Shown here in pieces: positions 17,933 to 26,871 of a stretch of 64,000 nucleotides of DNA. The position numbers and the translations under genes are program-made. This DNA comes from Alphaproteobacteria bacterium (GTDB lineage: Bacteria; Pseudomonadota; Alphaproteobacteria; Rickettsiales; JADKJE01), in NCBI GenBank assembly GCA_016722515.1, contig JADKJE010000001.1, forward strand, positions 558,001 through 622,000, written 5' to 3'. The notes below the pieces were generated by a model. The model saw only the letters and a list, made by a program, of their open reading frames with translations. It was not told the origin of the DNA and did not search any database. Every line of letters starts with the position of its first letter. Position 1 is the stretch's first letter.

Positions 17933-18120
17933 TATTTGCTCTCCCTTTTTCCGGCTTCTTGCCGTTTAATCCACTTTTCAATCTCGCTGCGACGAAAACG
18001 CCATGATCCACCGACTTTGAAGCCGGGGATGTCACCCTTTGCCGCGAGGTGATAGGCGGTTTTCAGTTTCAGTTTGAGGTAGTCCGCCACCTCATCGATT
18101 GTCATTATGTCCGTGTTCAT
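17932..18120 (-). CDS. AlpA/excisionase-like helix-turn-helix protein
   Basis: 62 residues that are almost entirely one MerR-like winged-helix DNA-binding domain: MTIDEVADYLKLKLKTAYHL, then GDIPGFKVGGSWRFRRSEIEKWI. Proteins of this type act as excisionases, as AlpA-type activators or as transcription regulators, and are often found in front of type I R-M genes. As the first gene of the hsd operon, with a TAATG overlap to hsdM, it could control that operon or assist excision of the island. An SD-like GGTGAGG precedes the ATG, and the 60-bp gap upstream holds a weak promoter candidate. Confidence 0.8.
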   Translation of the reverse strand: MNTDIMTIDEVADYLKLKLKTAYHLAAKGDIPGFKVGGSWRFRRSEIEKWIKRQEAGKRESK

Positions 18121-18180
18121 TGCCTCACCCTGTGAGAATTTCGCTTCAGAAAATACAGGAAATCACGGAACAAACAATCA

Positions 18181-18972
18181 CTAACCATCCTGCATCTCCA
18201 TTATTTTTTGCGATGGACTCAGGTGGGGCTCAGGTGGAGCCGGGATAGGGCTGCAAATAGGGCTCAGGCGGTAGAATCCGCGTCCGTTGGTGTGGATCAG
18301 TTCCTTCCATTTGGTCTGGTGGCGGAAGGCGTCGCGCATGATCATGGAATTGGAACCGGCATTCGATAATAGCGTTTTGCCATGCACCCACGGGTTATCG
18401 GTGGCGCTGGCTTCATAGAGCTGGCGGATGATGGCGGCCTGTATCTCGCCGAAGGTGAATTGTATTCCATCCAGCCGTACAAAGCGGAAGCCGTTCTGAT
18501 AGCTGAAAAGCGCCTGAGTCCGGGCGGAGGATTTGGCATTGATTTTGTGTACACTAATCACCTTGCAAGGCTTGCTGGCCACCAGATGATACTCGCGCTC
18601 GAACTGACGCAGATCGTCATTCAGGATCACCAGATCAGCATCACGAAACTCGATTTTATTCAGGCTTTCGACGATCTGCAAATAAGTGTTGGGCAAGTTT
18701 GTCTGAAATTTCCGGCGCTCCACCGCGCCACGAGAGAAGATAATTCGGCAAGATTCCGGCATTAAGCGCACATATCCTTCGAGTGGTTGGGCGGGGGAAC
18801 GGCTGGCGCTATCGGGGCTGTGTTCGGTAATCGTGTAGGCAAAAGTTGAGGGAACCCATGCCGAAGCATGAAGTTTTCCTGCGACAATGGCGTGCTGAAC
18901 TTCTTCCAGTGTTGCCGCCCAACGCCGTGCCGCTTGCTCCAATGTGTAATACTCCCGTTCCGGAAATGGCAT
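18181..18972 (-). CDS. Hypothetical prophage protein with N-terminal HTH-like segment
   Basis: 263 residues, family not recognised. The first ~45 residues (YYTLEQAARRWAATLEEVQH, then GKLHASAWV) look like an excisionase-type helix-turn-helix. The rest is mixed alpha/beta with no catalytic motif I can name; the last ~25 residues are Pro/Ser-rich. It is divergent from the UmuD-like gene across a 112-bp AT-rich gap, the usual place for a phage regulatory switch, and lies 60 bp upstream of the AlpA-like gene, so it may lead into the R-M operon. A regulatory role is inferred from position. Confidence 0.55.
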   Translation of the reverse strand: MPFPEREYYTLEQAARRWAATLEEVQHAIVAGKLHASAWVPSTFAYTITEHSPDSASRSPAQPLEGYVRLMPESCRIIFSRGAVERRKFQTNLPNTYLQIVESLNKIEFRDADLVILNDDLRQFEREYHLVASKPCKVISVHKINAKSSARTQALFSYQNGFRFVRLDGIQFTFGEIQAAIIRQLYEASATDNPWVHGKTLLSNAGSNSMIMRDAFRHQTKWKELIHTNGRGFYRLSPICSPIPAPPEPHLSPSQKIMEMQDG

Positions 18973-19084
18973 ACCAGCCTCCCGATTTTGCTTGCTAAAT
19001 TATGCTTTTATATGCCTCTTGAATTATGTACAGTAATATACTAGGAAGCGTCAACTGCATTGACAACCTACGAGGGAATTTCGC
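18973..19084. promoter_or_regulatory. Divergent intergenic region, probable prophage switch
   Basis: 112 bp between the minus-strand hypothetical gene and the plus-strand UmuD-like gene, markedly AT-richer than its surroundings. It contains TATACT-like sequence near 19036 but no clean -35/-10 pair that I can defend. GAGGGAA before the GTG at 19085 serves as SD for the UmuD-like gene. Confidence 0.4.
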
Positions 19085-19612
19085 GTGGCGAAGACAATAC
19101 ACGGCGGTAAACGCAAAGGTGCCGGAAGGCCAAAAGGTAAAGGACCACACGGCGAAGCAACGAAGCCGATCCGCATACCGCTCAGCCTGATGGGGGATGT
19201 GTGTAGGTTTGTGCAAAACCGTGGCTACAAGGTGCCGCTCTATTCATCGCGTGTCCCGGCTGGCATCCCGACGCCGCTGGAGGATCATCTGGATGATACG
19301 ATTGATCTCAACGAGCTGATGATCAAGAACCCGGATTGTACCTACCTTGTCCGCGTGACGGGTGACTCGATGATTGATGCAGGCATCCGCGAGGATGATG
19401 TGCTGGTGGTGGATTTAGGCAAAACGCCAGAGCATCGCGATATTGTGATCGTATCGGTGGACGGGGAACTGACCGTGAAGCGGCTCTATCGCCAAAATGG
19501 TGACATCATGCTGGTGCCGGAGAATCCCGACTATGAGCCGCGCCTGATTAAAGAAGGCGAAGAACTCAAGGTGCATGGGGTGGTAACATTCATCATCCAC
19601 CCGGCGTCATAA
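19085..19612 (+). CDS. UmuD-like S24 self-cleaving protein with basic N-terminal tail
   Basis: 175 residues. The C-terminal ~125 residues align by eye with UmuD: the autocleavage site Ala59-Gly60 in VPAGIPTP, DDTIDLNELMIKNP, catalytic Ser95 in GDSMIDAG and Lys132 in VDGELTVKRLY. The first ~25 residues carry GGKRKGAGRPKGKG, an AT-hook-like basic motif absent from UmuD. It lacks the helix-turn-helix of LexA or CI repressors, and no umuC follows. Start is a GTG with GAGGGAA upstream. UmuD-type proteins are cleaved on RecA filaments and support error-prone polymerase V; here a role in the SOS-linked prophage switch is equally possible. Confidence 0.8.
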   Translation: MAKTIHGGKRKGAGRPKGKGPHGEATKPIRIPLSLMGDVCRFVQNRGYKVPLYSSRVPAGIPTPLEDHLDDTIDLNELMIKNPDCTYLVRVTGDSMIDAGIREDDVLVVDLGKTPEHRDIVIVSVDGELTVKRLYRQNGDIMLVPENPDYEPRLIKEGEELKVHGVVTFIIHPAS

Positions 19613-19696
19613 GTCCAAGCCCAGCCCTACCTCAGCCCTAAGCGACACCTAGGCAAGCCCCACGCCAGCCCACCCATCGTTCGTGCAGCTTCGTGT

Positions 19697-19711
19697 TTGA
19701 ACAGTTCAAAC
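19697..19711. promoter_or_regulatory. 15-bp palindrome, possible operator
   Basis: TTTGAACAGTTCAAA is a perfect inverted repeat around a central A, 14 bp before the next start codon. Its left half is part of the 12-bp CGTGTTTGAACA (19693-19704), which recurs exactly at 21535-21546 upstream of another early gene. It is a plausible site for a phage regulator. Confidence 0.45.
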
Positions 19712-19725
19712 AACGGAGGCACACC

Positions 19726-19938
19726 ATGAACGATTCACGATCCCCCATCTCACGCTTTGAAGAACTCATGCACATGACGGAGCAGGCACTGCTCCGCATG
19801 GATCTGGATGAACTGATCCATTACCGAAAGCTCGCCAATAGAGAGTTTCACCTCTCCCTGACTGCGATTCGGGCACTCACCACAGCCATCACCAAAAAAT
19901 TGGAAGCGCAAGGCAATGACAATGCCAGCGACGCATAG
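19726..19938 (+). CDS. Small hypothetical early phage protein
   Basis: 70 residues, mostly helical (SRFEELMHMTEQALLRMDLD, ELIHYRKLANREFHLSLTAI), with no family I recognise. The start at 19726 has GGAGG 5 nt upstream; a more upstream ATG at 19693 overlaps the palindromic operator candidate and lacks an SD. It lies directly before the replication gene and is probably co-transcribed with it. Confidence 0.55.
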   Translation: MNDSRSPISRFEELMHMTEQALLRMDLDELIHYRKLANREFHLSLTAIRALTTAITKKLEAQGNDNASDA

Positions 19939-19945
19939 GTTCCCC

Positions 19946-21145
19946 ATGACATCCATCGAATGGTACAGGGTGTATCACGGTATGCCGGAAGACGCCAAAC
20001 TCAAGGTGATTGCCAAGCGCAGCCAACAGCTGATGACGCATGTTGTGACGGTGTGGCTATGCGTGCTGGATGCCGCCTCGCGCCACAAAACACGCGGCAC
20101 GGTGGAAGTGGATTCCGAGCAGATCGCGGTGGTGCAGGACATTGACCAGAAGATCGTGGAGCGGATTCTGCAAACCTTCCGCGAAAAGGGCATGATCAAC
20201 GAGCAGAACCGCGTCACCAGCTGGGAAACGCGCCAGTATCTCAGCGACAAGGAACGCGCCCAGAAATACCGCGACGGGAAAAAGCAGGACGTCACGGAGA
20301 ATCACGAAGCGTCACACGGCGTCACGGAGCATCACGCCGAATCACCAAAAAACGTGAAATCCGCACCAGATACAGAGAACAGAAAGCAGATTACAGATTC
20401 AGAGGACAGAACTTCAGATTCCAGAACAGATGCAGAGAAAGACGCAGATAAAAAAACAAATTCAGATAAAAAAATCAGAGCGAGAGCAGAAAAGAGAGAG
20501 CGCGAGAGAGAAAAACAGACAACCGGTGGATTAAAAAACCAGAGTGGGCAGATCCTAGAGCAGATGCTCGACATCTGGAACGCAGAAGTGCAGAGCAAGC
20601 TCACACCGGGGCAGAATGCAAAGCTAACGCCAAAGCGCAAAGAGCAGATGACCATGCGGTGGCTGGAAGATTTCCAGCAAGACATCAGAGCATGGCGCTA
20701 CTACTGCGAGATCATAGGCGCTTCAGAGTTTTGCCTCGGCAAGATTGCAGGCAAGAACTGGACGATTGATCTCAGCTGGGCAGTGGAATCCAGCGATCAT
20801 GTGGCCAAGATTCTGGAAGGCGGCTTCTCCGGCGGCAAGCACCCGGCACCGCCACCGGCCTGCAATGATCCGCTGTTGCAATCAGGCTGGGATCATGTGC
20901 TGGCCTGCTTCACCGACAAATTCGGTAAGGCAGCCTGCAAAAGCTGGCTATCCAGCACCGCCGTGCGCGGCGCGGAAGTCCGGGGCGATGGCGCCTGCGT
21001 AATCATCATTTGCCCGAACCGCTTTGTGCGCGAATGGCTCACCACGCACTACCTGCCGCACCTGAAACTCTGGTGGGCGGAGCATAGCTATCAATCACAC
21101 CGGATTACGGACGTGGCGCTGGTCACGCGGGAGGTGCAGCCATGA
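19946..21145 (+). CDS. Phage replication protein with C-terminal DnaA-N-like domain
   Basis: 399 residues from the ATG at 19946 (AGG 7 nt upstream); an ATG at 19916 is possible but overlaps the previous gene. The N-terminal ~95 residues resemble winged-helix domains of phage O-type initiators. A very polar linker (about 105-195, Lys/Asp/Glu/Arg) follows. The C-terminal ~75 residues, with GWDHVLACFTDKFGKAACKSWL and then IIICPNRFVREWLTTHYLP, match the N-terminal domain of DnaA, which recruits helicase and binds DnaA partners. Inferred role: initiating phage replication by loading host replication proteins. It overlaps the next gene by 4 bp. Confidence 0.7.
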   Translation: MTSIEWYRVYHGMPEDAKLKVIAKRSQQLMTHVVTVWLCVLDAASRHKTRGTVEVDSEQIAVVQDIDQKIVERILQTFREKGMINEQNRVTSWETRQYLSDKERAQKYRDGKKQDVTENHEASHGVTEHHAESPKNVKSAPDTENRKQITDSEDRTSDSRTDAEKDADKKTNSDKKIRARAEKREREREKQTTGGLKNQSGQILEQMLDIWNAEVQSKLTPGQNAKLTPKRKEQMTMRWLEDFQQDIRAWRYYCEIIGASEFCLGKIAGKNWTIDLSWAVESSDHVAKILEGGFSGGKHPAPPPACNDPLLQSGWDHVLACFTDKFGKAACKSWLSSTAVRGAEVRGDGACVIIICPNRFVREWLTTHYLPHLKLWWAEHSYQSHRITDVALVTREVQP

Positions 21146-21543
21146 AACAGTGGACAGCGATTGACGTAGTGAAGCGTTTTGAAAGCGCGGTGTACACGCT
21201 GAAGCGCCTGCCGCCGGTGCGGGTGATGGGCTACAAAACACAGTGGCCAGCCGTCATGCTCACGGAGGCGGAGAAACTTCAGGCCGATAAGCTGCCGCTT
21301 CGCCTCGGACCACCTTCCGCGCAGGCGATTGCCGAGATGGAAGAAACCATCCAGTGGATTTTCTTCCTCGATGATGAAATCGACCGCCGCCTGATTTGGC
21401 TGCGTGCCGCCAGAGTGCCGTGGAAACCGATTGCCAAGCGTTTGGGCTACTGCCGTACCACGCTGCATTATCGCTATCGTGTGGCGGTTTATATGATCAC
21501 CGTGCGCCTGAATTCAGCGCAGGGAGGGCTTCCCCGTGTTTGA
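21142..21543 (+). CDS. DUF6362-family phage protein
   Basis: 133 residues with the family pattern: AIDVVKRFESAVYTLKRLPP, then GYKTQWPAVML, then AQAIAEMEETIQWIFFL and DRRLIWLRAARVPWKPIAKR, the last part looking like a helix-turn-helix. Such proteins are frequent in the early regions of alphaproteobacterial prophages; their function is unknown, and the C-terminal HTH suggests DNA binding. ATGA overlap with the replication gene. Confidence 0.7.
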   Translation: MKQWTAIDVVKRFESAVYTLKRLPPVRVMGYKTQWPAVMLTEAEKLQADKLPLRLGPPSAQAIAEMEETIQWIFFLDDEIDRRLIWLRAARVPWKPIAKRLGYCRTTLHYRYRVAVYMITVRLNSAQGGLPRV

Positions 21544-21674
21544 ACATCTTAACACTAAACACAGTGAACAATTTTCTGTATGTTACATGGAAAGATCGCG
21601 AGAGGTGCGTCGGAGCACTTCCTTTAGCAAAGCGGTCTCTTCTCCAGTGATGTGTTTACGCATGGGGGGATGAG

Positions 21675-21899
21675 ATGATCACAGATCTCTCTCCTTATCG
21701 GCAGTACGTTGATCAGTTCGATCTCACCGAGGAGGAAAAGCTCGAATTAGTGAATGCCGTGTGGATGCTCGTGGATAATATCTACGATTATCATCTTGGT
21801 ATTAACCAGCTGCTTTCATTGGATAAAAAAGGCAAAAGCACGGTTGATTGCGAAGTGCCACCTGTTATCGTTGACGATGTAACCTTTTCTAATCCCTAA
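21675..21899 (+). CDS. Small hypothetical protein upstream of the recombinase
   Basis: 74 acidic residues (YRQYVDQFDLTEEEKLELVN, AVWMLVDNIYDYHLGINQLL). I recognise no domain. GGGGGGATGAG before the ATG is a strong SD. It ends 16 bp before the large serine recombinase and is probably co-transcribed with it, which suggests a role linked to integration or its control, perhaps as a directionality or accessory factor; that is inference from position only. Confidence 0.6.
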   Translation: MITDLSPYRQYVDQFDLTEEEKLELVNAVWMLVDNIYDYHLGINQLLSLDKKGKSTVDCEVPPVIVDDVTFSNP

Positions 21900-21915
21900 G
21901 AAATGGAGGCATCGC

Positions 21916-23504
<1,589 letters not shown>

Positions 23505-23780
23505 TAAAACTTATTTTTGGTGGCATAACGGTAGCATAAAATTTCTAATAGGCAAGAGCCTTTAGGCTTTAGCCAAAAAATAAGAGGCAGCAACCCGAAG
23601 ATCACTGCCCCTATGAAGAAATGGAAAATGCATTTATCATATTAATGACATTTTTATGACATGTCAAGGGCAATGTCATATAATCGTCAAATAATCTGAT
23701 TTTACGTTGTTTTATAAAGGAAATAAGGCGCAAGGAATAAGCTATTAAGTCGGTCGCTTAATTCCTGATCCTCTTGAAAA

Positions 23781-23867
23781 ATGTCTAAAATCCTACACGA
23801 ATACATCCCCCTCCTCATCATCGGCCTGTTATAAATCGCAAACATCATTATGACCTTTGCCTGGTAT
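23781..23867 (+). pseudogene. Remnant of a DUF486 (DMT-family) membrane protein gene
   Basis: From the ATG at 23781 the frame reads a short hydrophobic segment (YIPLLIIGLL), a stop at 23832-23834, then IANIIMTFAWYR. The motif MTFAWY after an Asn-containing membrane helix is the hallmark of DUF486 (normally NIFMTFAWYGHLK in ~110-residue proteins). Only the first quarter of the gene remains, with an in-frame stop. It may be decay or damage linked to the neighbouring integration. Confidence 0.5.
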
Positions 23868-23875
23868 AGGCTTCA

Positions 23876-23901
23876 GCCTGATTGCCTCAGGCGCGTTTTT
23901 T
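23876..23901 (+). terminator. Hairpin followed by T run
   Basis: GCCTGA (23876-23881) pairs with TCAGGC (23887-23892) around TTGCC, and six T follow at 23896-23901. It may be the leftover terminator of the decayed gene upstream. Confidence 0.5.
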
Positions 23902-23950
23902 ATTGTTTATAAAGGATAGATGAGAGAAACCATAGATAAGAGAGAAGCGC

Positions 23951-24913
23951 CTACCACTTAATTAAAACAGCACCCCAGGTTATCCCCCCACCCAAAGCGG
24001 TGAATACTACGATATCGCCTGGTTTGATGGTATTTTGTTTAAGGGCACTATCCAGTGCCAGCGGAATAGAAGCGGCTGACGTGTTTGCGTGCTTATCTAC
24101 CGTAATGATGACCTGCTCAGCCTTAAGACCAAGCTTTCTACCTATGCCATCAATAATCCGCACATTGGCTTGATGGGGAACTAGGTAATCAATATCAGCG
24201 ACCGTCAACTGATTGGCTTGAAGTAAAGACTCAATCGCTGAAGACATTTTTTCGACCGCATGTTTAAAAACTTCCTTACCCGACATAGAGATAGTACCCA
24301 TGTTGCCTTTAGCGATACCACCATCGGTAAACAAGATATCTTTAAGGGAACCATCAGAGTAAAGTTTCGTTGCTAGAATACCGCGCTCTTCGTTGGTTTC
24401 CGCTGCCAGCACAACCGCCCCAGCACCATCACCAAATAACACGCAGGTAGACCGGTCATTCCAATCTAAAATTTTAGACATCGACTCCGCGCCGATCACC
24501 AGGATCTTTTCAGCCTGTTGCAAACGGATAAAATTATCAGCGACCGCCAGCGCATACACAAAACCACTGCACACGGCCTGCACATCAAAGGCAGCACCTT
24601 TGGTCATGCCAAGCATCGCCTGCACCTGGGTTGCAACCGAAGGGAAGATATTATCAGGGGTCGTGGTTGCCAGCACAATCATATCAATATCGTTGGCCGA
24701 CAGATTCGCAGCCTCCAGTGCCCTAAGCGCTGCCTGGTAAGCCATCGTCGTCGTGGTTTCACCTTCGCCTGCGACATAACGCTGTTTAATACCGGTGCGA
24801 GTGACAATCCATTCGTCATTGGTATCAATACGCTTGGCCAGATCGTCATTGGTAACAAGATTAGGCGGCACATAAGCACCTGAACCTATGATGCGTGATA
24901 GACGTTTTGACAT
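23951..24913 (-). CDS. fabH: 3-oxoacyl-[acyl-carrier-protein] synthase III
   Basis: 320-residue KAS III that condenses acetyl-CoA with malonyl-ACP to start fatty-acid synthesis. The catalytic triad is visible: Cys115 in VQAVCSGFVYA, His247 in PHQANVRI and Asn277 in HANTSAAS. The N-terminal DEWIVTRTGIKQR and C-terminal GGGITWGAVLIKW are family signatures. It is the last gene of the rpmF-plsX-fabH operon, 15 bp after plsX. Confidence 0.97.
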   Translation of the reverse strand: MSKRLSRIIGSGAYVPPNLVTNDDLAKRIDTNDEWIVTRTGIKQRYVAGEGETTTTMAYQAALRALEAANLSANDIDMIVLATTTPDNIFPSVATQVQAMLGMTKGAAFDVQAVCSGFVYALAVADNFIRLQQAEKILVIGAESMSKILDWNDRSTCVLFGDGAGAVVLAAETNEERGILATKLYSDGSLKDILFTDGGIAKGNMGTISMSGKEVFKHAVEKMSSAIESLLQANQLTVADIDYLVPHQANVRIIDGIGRKLGLKAEQVIITVDKHANTSAASIPLALDSALKQNTIKPGDIVVFTALGGGITWGAVLIKW

Positions 24914-24928
24914 ATCATTCTTCCTAAG

Positions 24929-25972
24929 CTATTCGCCCGTAGCTGTTGTTTTTTGGGTAATCATTTCCACAATACGCTCATTAATTTGATTGGCCACTAA
25001 TTCGATAGCCACCATAATCGCATTGGCAAATGAGATTTCATCAGCACCACCGTGACTCTTCACGGAAATTCCATTAATCCCCAGGAACATCGCGCCGTTA
25101 TAACGGCGCGGATCGATTTTCCGATACATTTTTTTAAGGGATGGATAAGCCAGCAATCCACCGATACGTGAAACCATATTACGCCTGAAGGCTTCTTTTA
25201 CAAACCCTCCGACCACATTGGCAGTCCCTTCTGCCGTTTTAAGGGCAACATTGCCTGTAAACCCATCGGTAACAATCACATCGACCGTTCCTTTGGCAAT
25301 GGCATCGCCTTCGATGTAGCCATAAAAATTAATGGGGATATCGGTTTCTTTTAACATCCGATAGGCTGATTTAACTTCCTCATTGCCCTTTAGCTCTTCC
25401 GAACCAATATTGAGGAGACCAACAGTGGGGTCTTTTTTACCTAAGACTACCTGGGCAAAGGCTTCACCCATAATGGCAAACTGAAATAAATTCTCAGCGC
25501 TGCATTCCGCATTCGCACCCAAATCAAGGATCACCGAACTGCCTCTAAAATTAGGCATAAGAGCGGCAATCGCCGGACGATCAATTCCGTGCAGGGTATG
25601 AAACACAAATTTCGACATCGCCATAAGGCTTCCGGTGTTACCGGCAGAAACCACACAAGCAGCTTCTCCAGCTTTCACCGCATCAATAGCGAGGCGCATA
25701 CTGGAATTTCGTCCTGAACGCAACGCAACAGACGGCTTTTCGCCGGCAGAAACCACGTCGTCAGTATGATGGATTTTAGAAAGAGGCTCCAGAGCGGGGA
25801 ACTGTTCTAGAACAGGCTTTATCTCATGCTCTTTCCCAAAGAAGATATAACGCACATTGGGAAAATGGCAACGAACCTCGTTTGCCCCGGCAATGATAGA
25901 ATACGGCGCATGATCACCGCCCATGGCATCCAGGGCGATTGTCATACTGATATCGTTGAAATGCGGCTCCAT
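24929..25972 (-). CDS. plsX: Phosphate acyltransferase PlsX
   Basis: 347-residue peripheral membrane enzyme that makes acyl-phosphate from acyl-ACP, the first step toward phosphatidic acid with PlsY. Signatures: ALDAMGGDHAPYSIIAGA near the N terminus, VSAGNTGSLMAMS, ILDLGANAE and VTDGFTGNVALK. The ATG at 25972 has AAGG upstream and is taken as the start; the ATG at 25945 (MTIALDAMGG) matches the usual family N terminus but lacks an SD. It follows rpmF by 14 bp. Confidence 0.96.
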   Translation of the reverse strand: MEPHFNDISMTIALDAMGGDHAPYSIIAGANEVRCHFPNVRYIFFGKEHEIKPVLEQFPALEPLSKIHHTDDVVSAGEKPSVALRSGRNSSMRLAIDAVKAGEAACVVSAGNTGSLMAMSKFVFHTLHGIDRPAIAALMPNFRGSSVILDLGANAECSAENLFQFAIMGEAFAQVVLGKKDPTVGLLNIGSEELKGNEEVKSAYRMLKETDIPINFYGYIEGDAIAKGTVDVIVTDGFTGNVALKTAEGTANVVGGFVKEAFRRNMVSRIGGLLAYPSLKKMYRKIDPRRYNGAMFLGINGISVKSHGGADEISFANAIMVAIELVANQINERIVEMITQKTTATGE

Positions 25973-25986
25973 GGAGAACCTTAAAT

Positions 25987-26208
25987 CTACGCGGCTTGAC
26001 CGCCTGTGTCAGCTGAATCATCTTCAACTTTAGCAGCTTTAGGCTCAACAATACGGCGGCCTTTATAGAAACCATCAACAGACATACGATGTGGAAGCTG
26101 AAATTCACCTGTTTCTTTGTTTTCAACAACGGTGACGCCTTTCAGTGCATGGTGCGAACGACGATTATTACGACGGGATGTTGAGGTCTTCTTCTTGGGG
26201 ACTGCCAT
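25987..26208 (-). CDS. rpmF: 50S ribosomal protein L32
   Basis: 73 residues: MAVPKKKTSTSRRNNRRSHH is the typical bL32 start, followed by the LPHRMSVDGFYKGR segment. The last ~15 residues form an acidic tail. No zinc-ribbon cysteines are present, as in other C-minus L32 forms. It heads the rpmF-plsX-fabH operon, an arrangement conserved in alphaproteobacteria that links translation and lipid synthesis. Confidence 0.96.
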   Translation of the reverse strand: MAVPKKKTSTSRRNNRRSHHALKGVTVVENKETGEFQLPHRMSVDGFYKGRRIVEPKAAKVEDDSADTGGQAA

Positions 26209-26379
26209 GGTAACTACCTATCTTTTAACTTAATAAACTATAACTTAAACAAATACGATGAGACGCTTTGACAATTATGGTTACACACGGTAACATAGGG
26301 GCACAAAAGCCGTTCTCTCGGGGTTGTCCCGTGTTATAACGGAAAAACTCGGATAAATCCAGCTAAATTTGTTATCATT

Positions 26380-26841
26380 ATGTTCAACTGCCGTTCTTTT
26401 CTTCTGATAGTGCTCCTTTTTACTGCATCCAGTCTATGTGGATGCCTCACCACCACGACCAATCGTGGTTATACCCTCGATGAAGAAGCCTTAAAACAGC
26501 TGAGCATCGGCACAACCACCAAGGAAGAAGTCCTTAAAACCATGGGTTCCCCTTCTACCTATAACGATTATGGCGATGAGACCTGGTATTATGTCAGCAA
26601 AGAGCAACAATCCGTTGCCTTCTTAAAACCTAAAATTACCAAAGAATCGGTCATTGCTATCCACTTCAATAACGATGGCACCCTGACAGACGTCAAGCAT
26701 TATTCCGAAAAAGACATGAAGGACATTGTCGCGGTGCAGGAGCATACGCCCACCTATGGTAAGGATCTTTCGATTATCCAACAATTCCTGGGTAATATCG
26801 GGCGCTATAACTCAAGAGCCATTGATTATTCTAAAGAATAA
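26380..26841 (+). CDS. bamE: Outer-membrane assembly lipoprotein, BamE/SmpA family
   Basis: 153 residues. A signal peptide ends in the lipobox LCGC (Cys22), so the mature protein is lipid-anchored in the outer membrane. The SmpA/OmlA domain follows: LKQLSIGTTTKEEVLKTMGS, then DETWYYVSKEQQ, then AIHFNNDGTLTDVKHYS. BamE stabilises the BAM complex that folds outer-membrane proteins. It is monocistronic, divergent from rpmF and convergent with thiL. Confidence 0.88.
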   Translation: MFNCRSFLLIVLLFTASSLCGCLTTTTNRGYTLDEEALKQLSIGTTTKEEVLKTMGSPSTYNDYGDETWYYVSKEQQSVAFLKPKITKESVIAIHFNNDGTLTDVKHYSEKDMKDIVAVQEHTPTYGKDLSIIQQFLGNIGRYNSRAIDYSKE

Positions 26842-26871
26842 CCACCTATCACGTTGCTAACAATAAGAGCC

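Larger units (their letters stand above)
23505..23950. other. 446-bp gap after the prophage: a gene remnant and a hairpin
   Basis: AT-rich stretch between tRNA-Ala and fabH with no intact gene. It holds the upstream region of the tRNA on the minus strand, short repeated TGACAT motifs around 23646-23682, the DUF486 gene remnant and a hairpin followed by T residues, listed separately. Confidence 0.6.

Noticed and set aside
9166..18120. Reading the minus-strand operon as host chromosome between two separate elements
   Set aside because: Prophage genes lie on both sides, the GC level stays raised, and the only attachment-type boundary seen is at 23504; without the left end this is not fully excluded.
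18973..19084. LexA box in the divergent early region
   Set aside because: I could not find a GTTC-N7-GTTC/GAAC-N7-GAAC or a CTGT-N8-ACAG match good enough to report.
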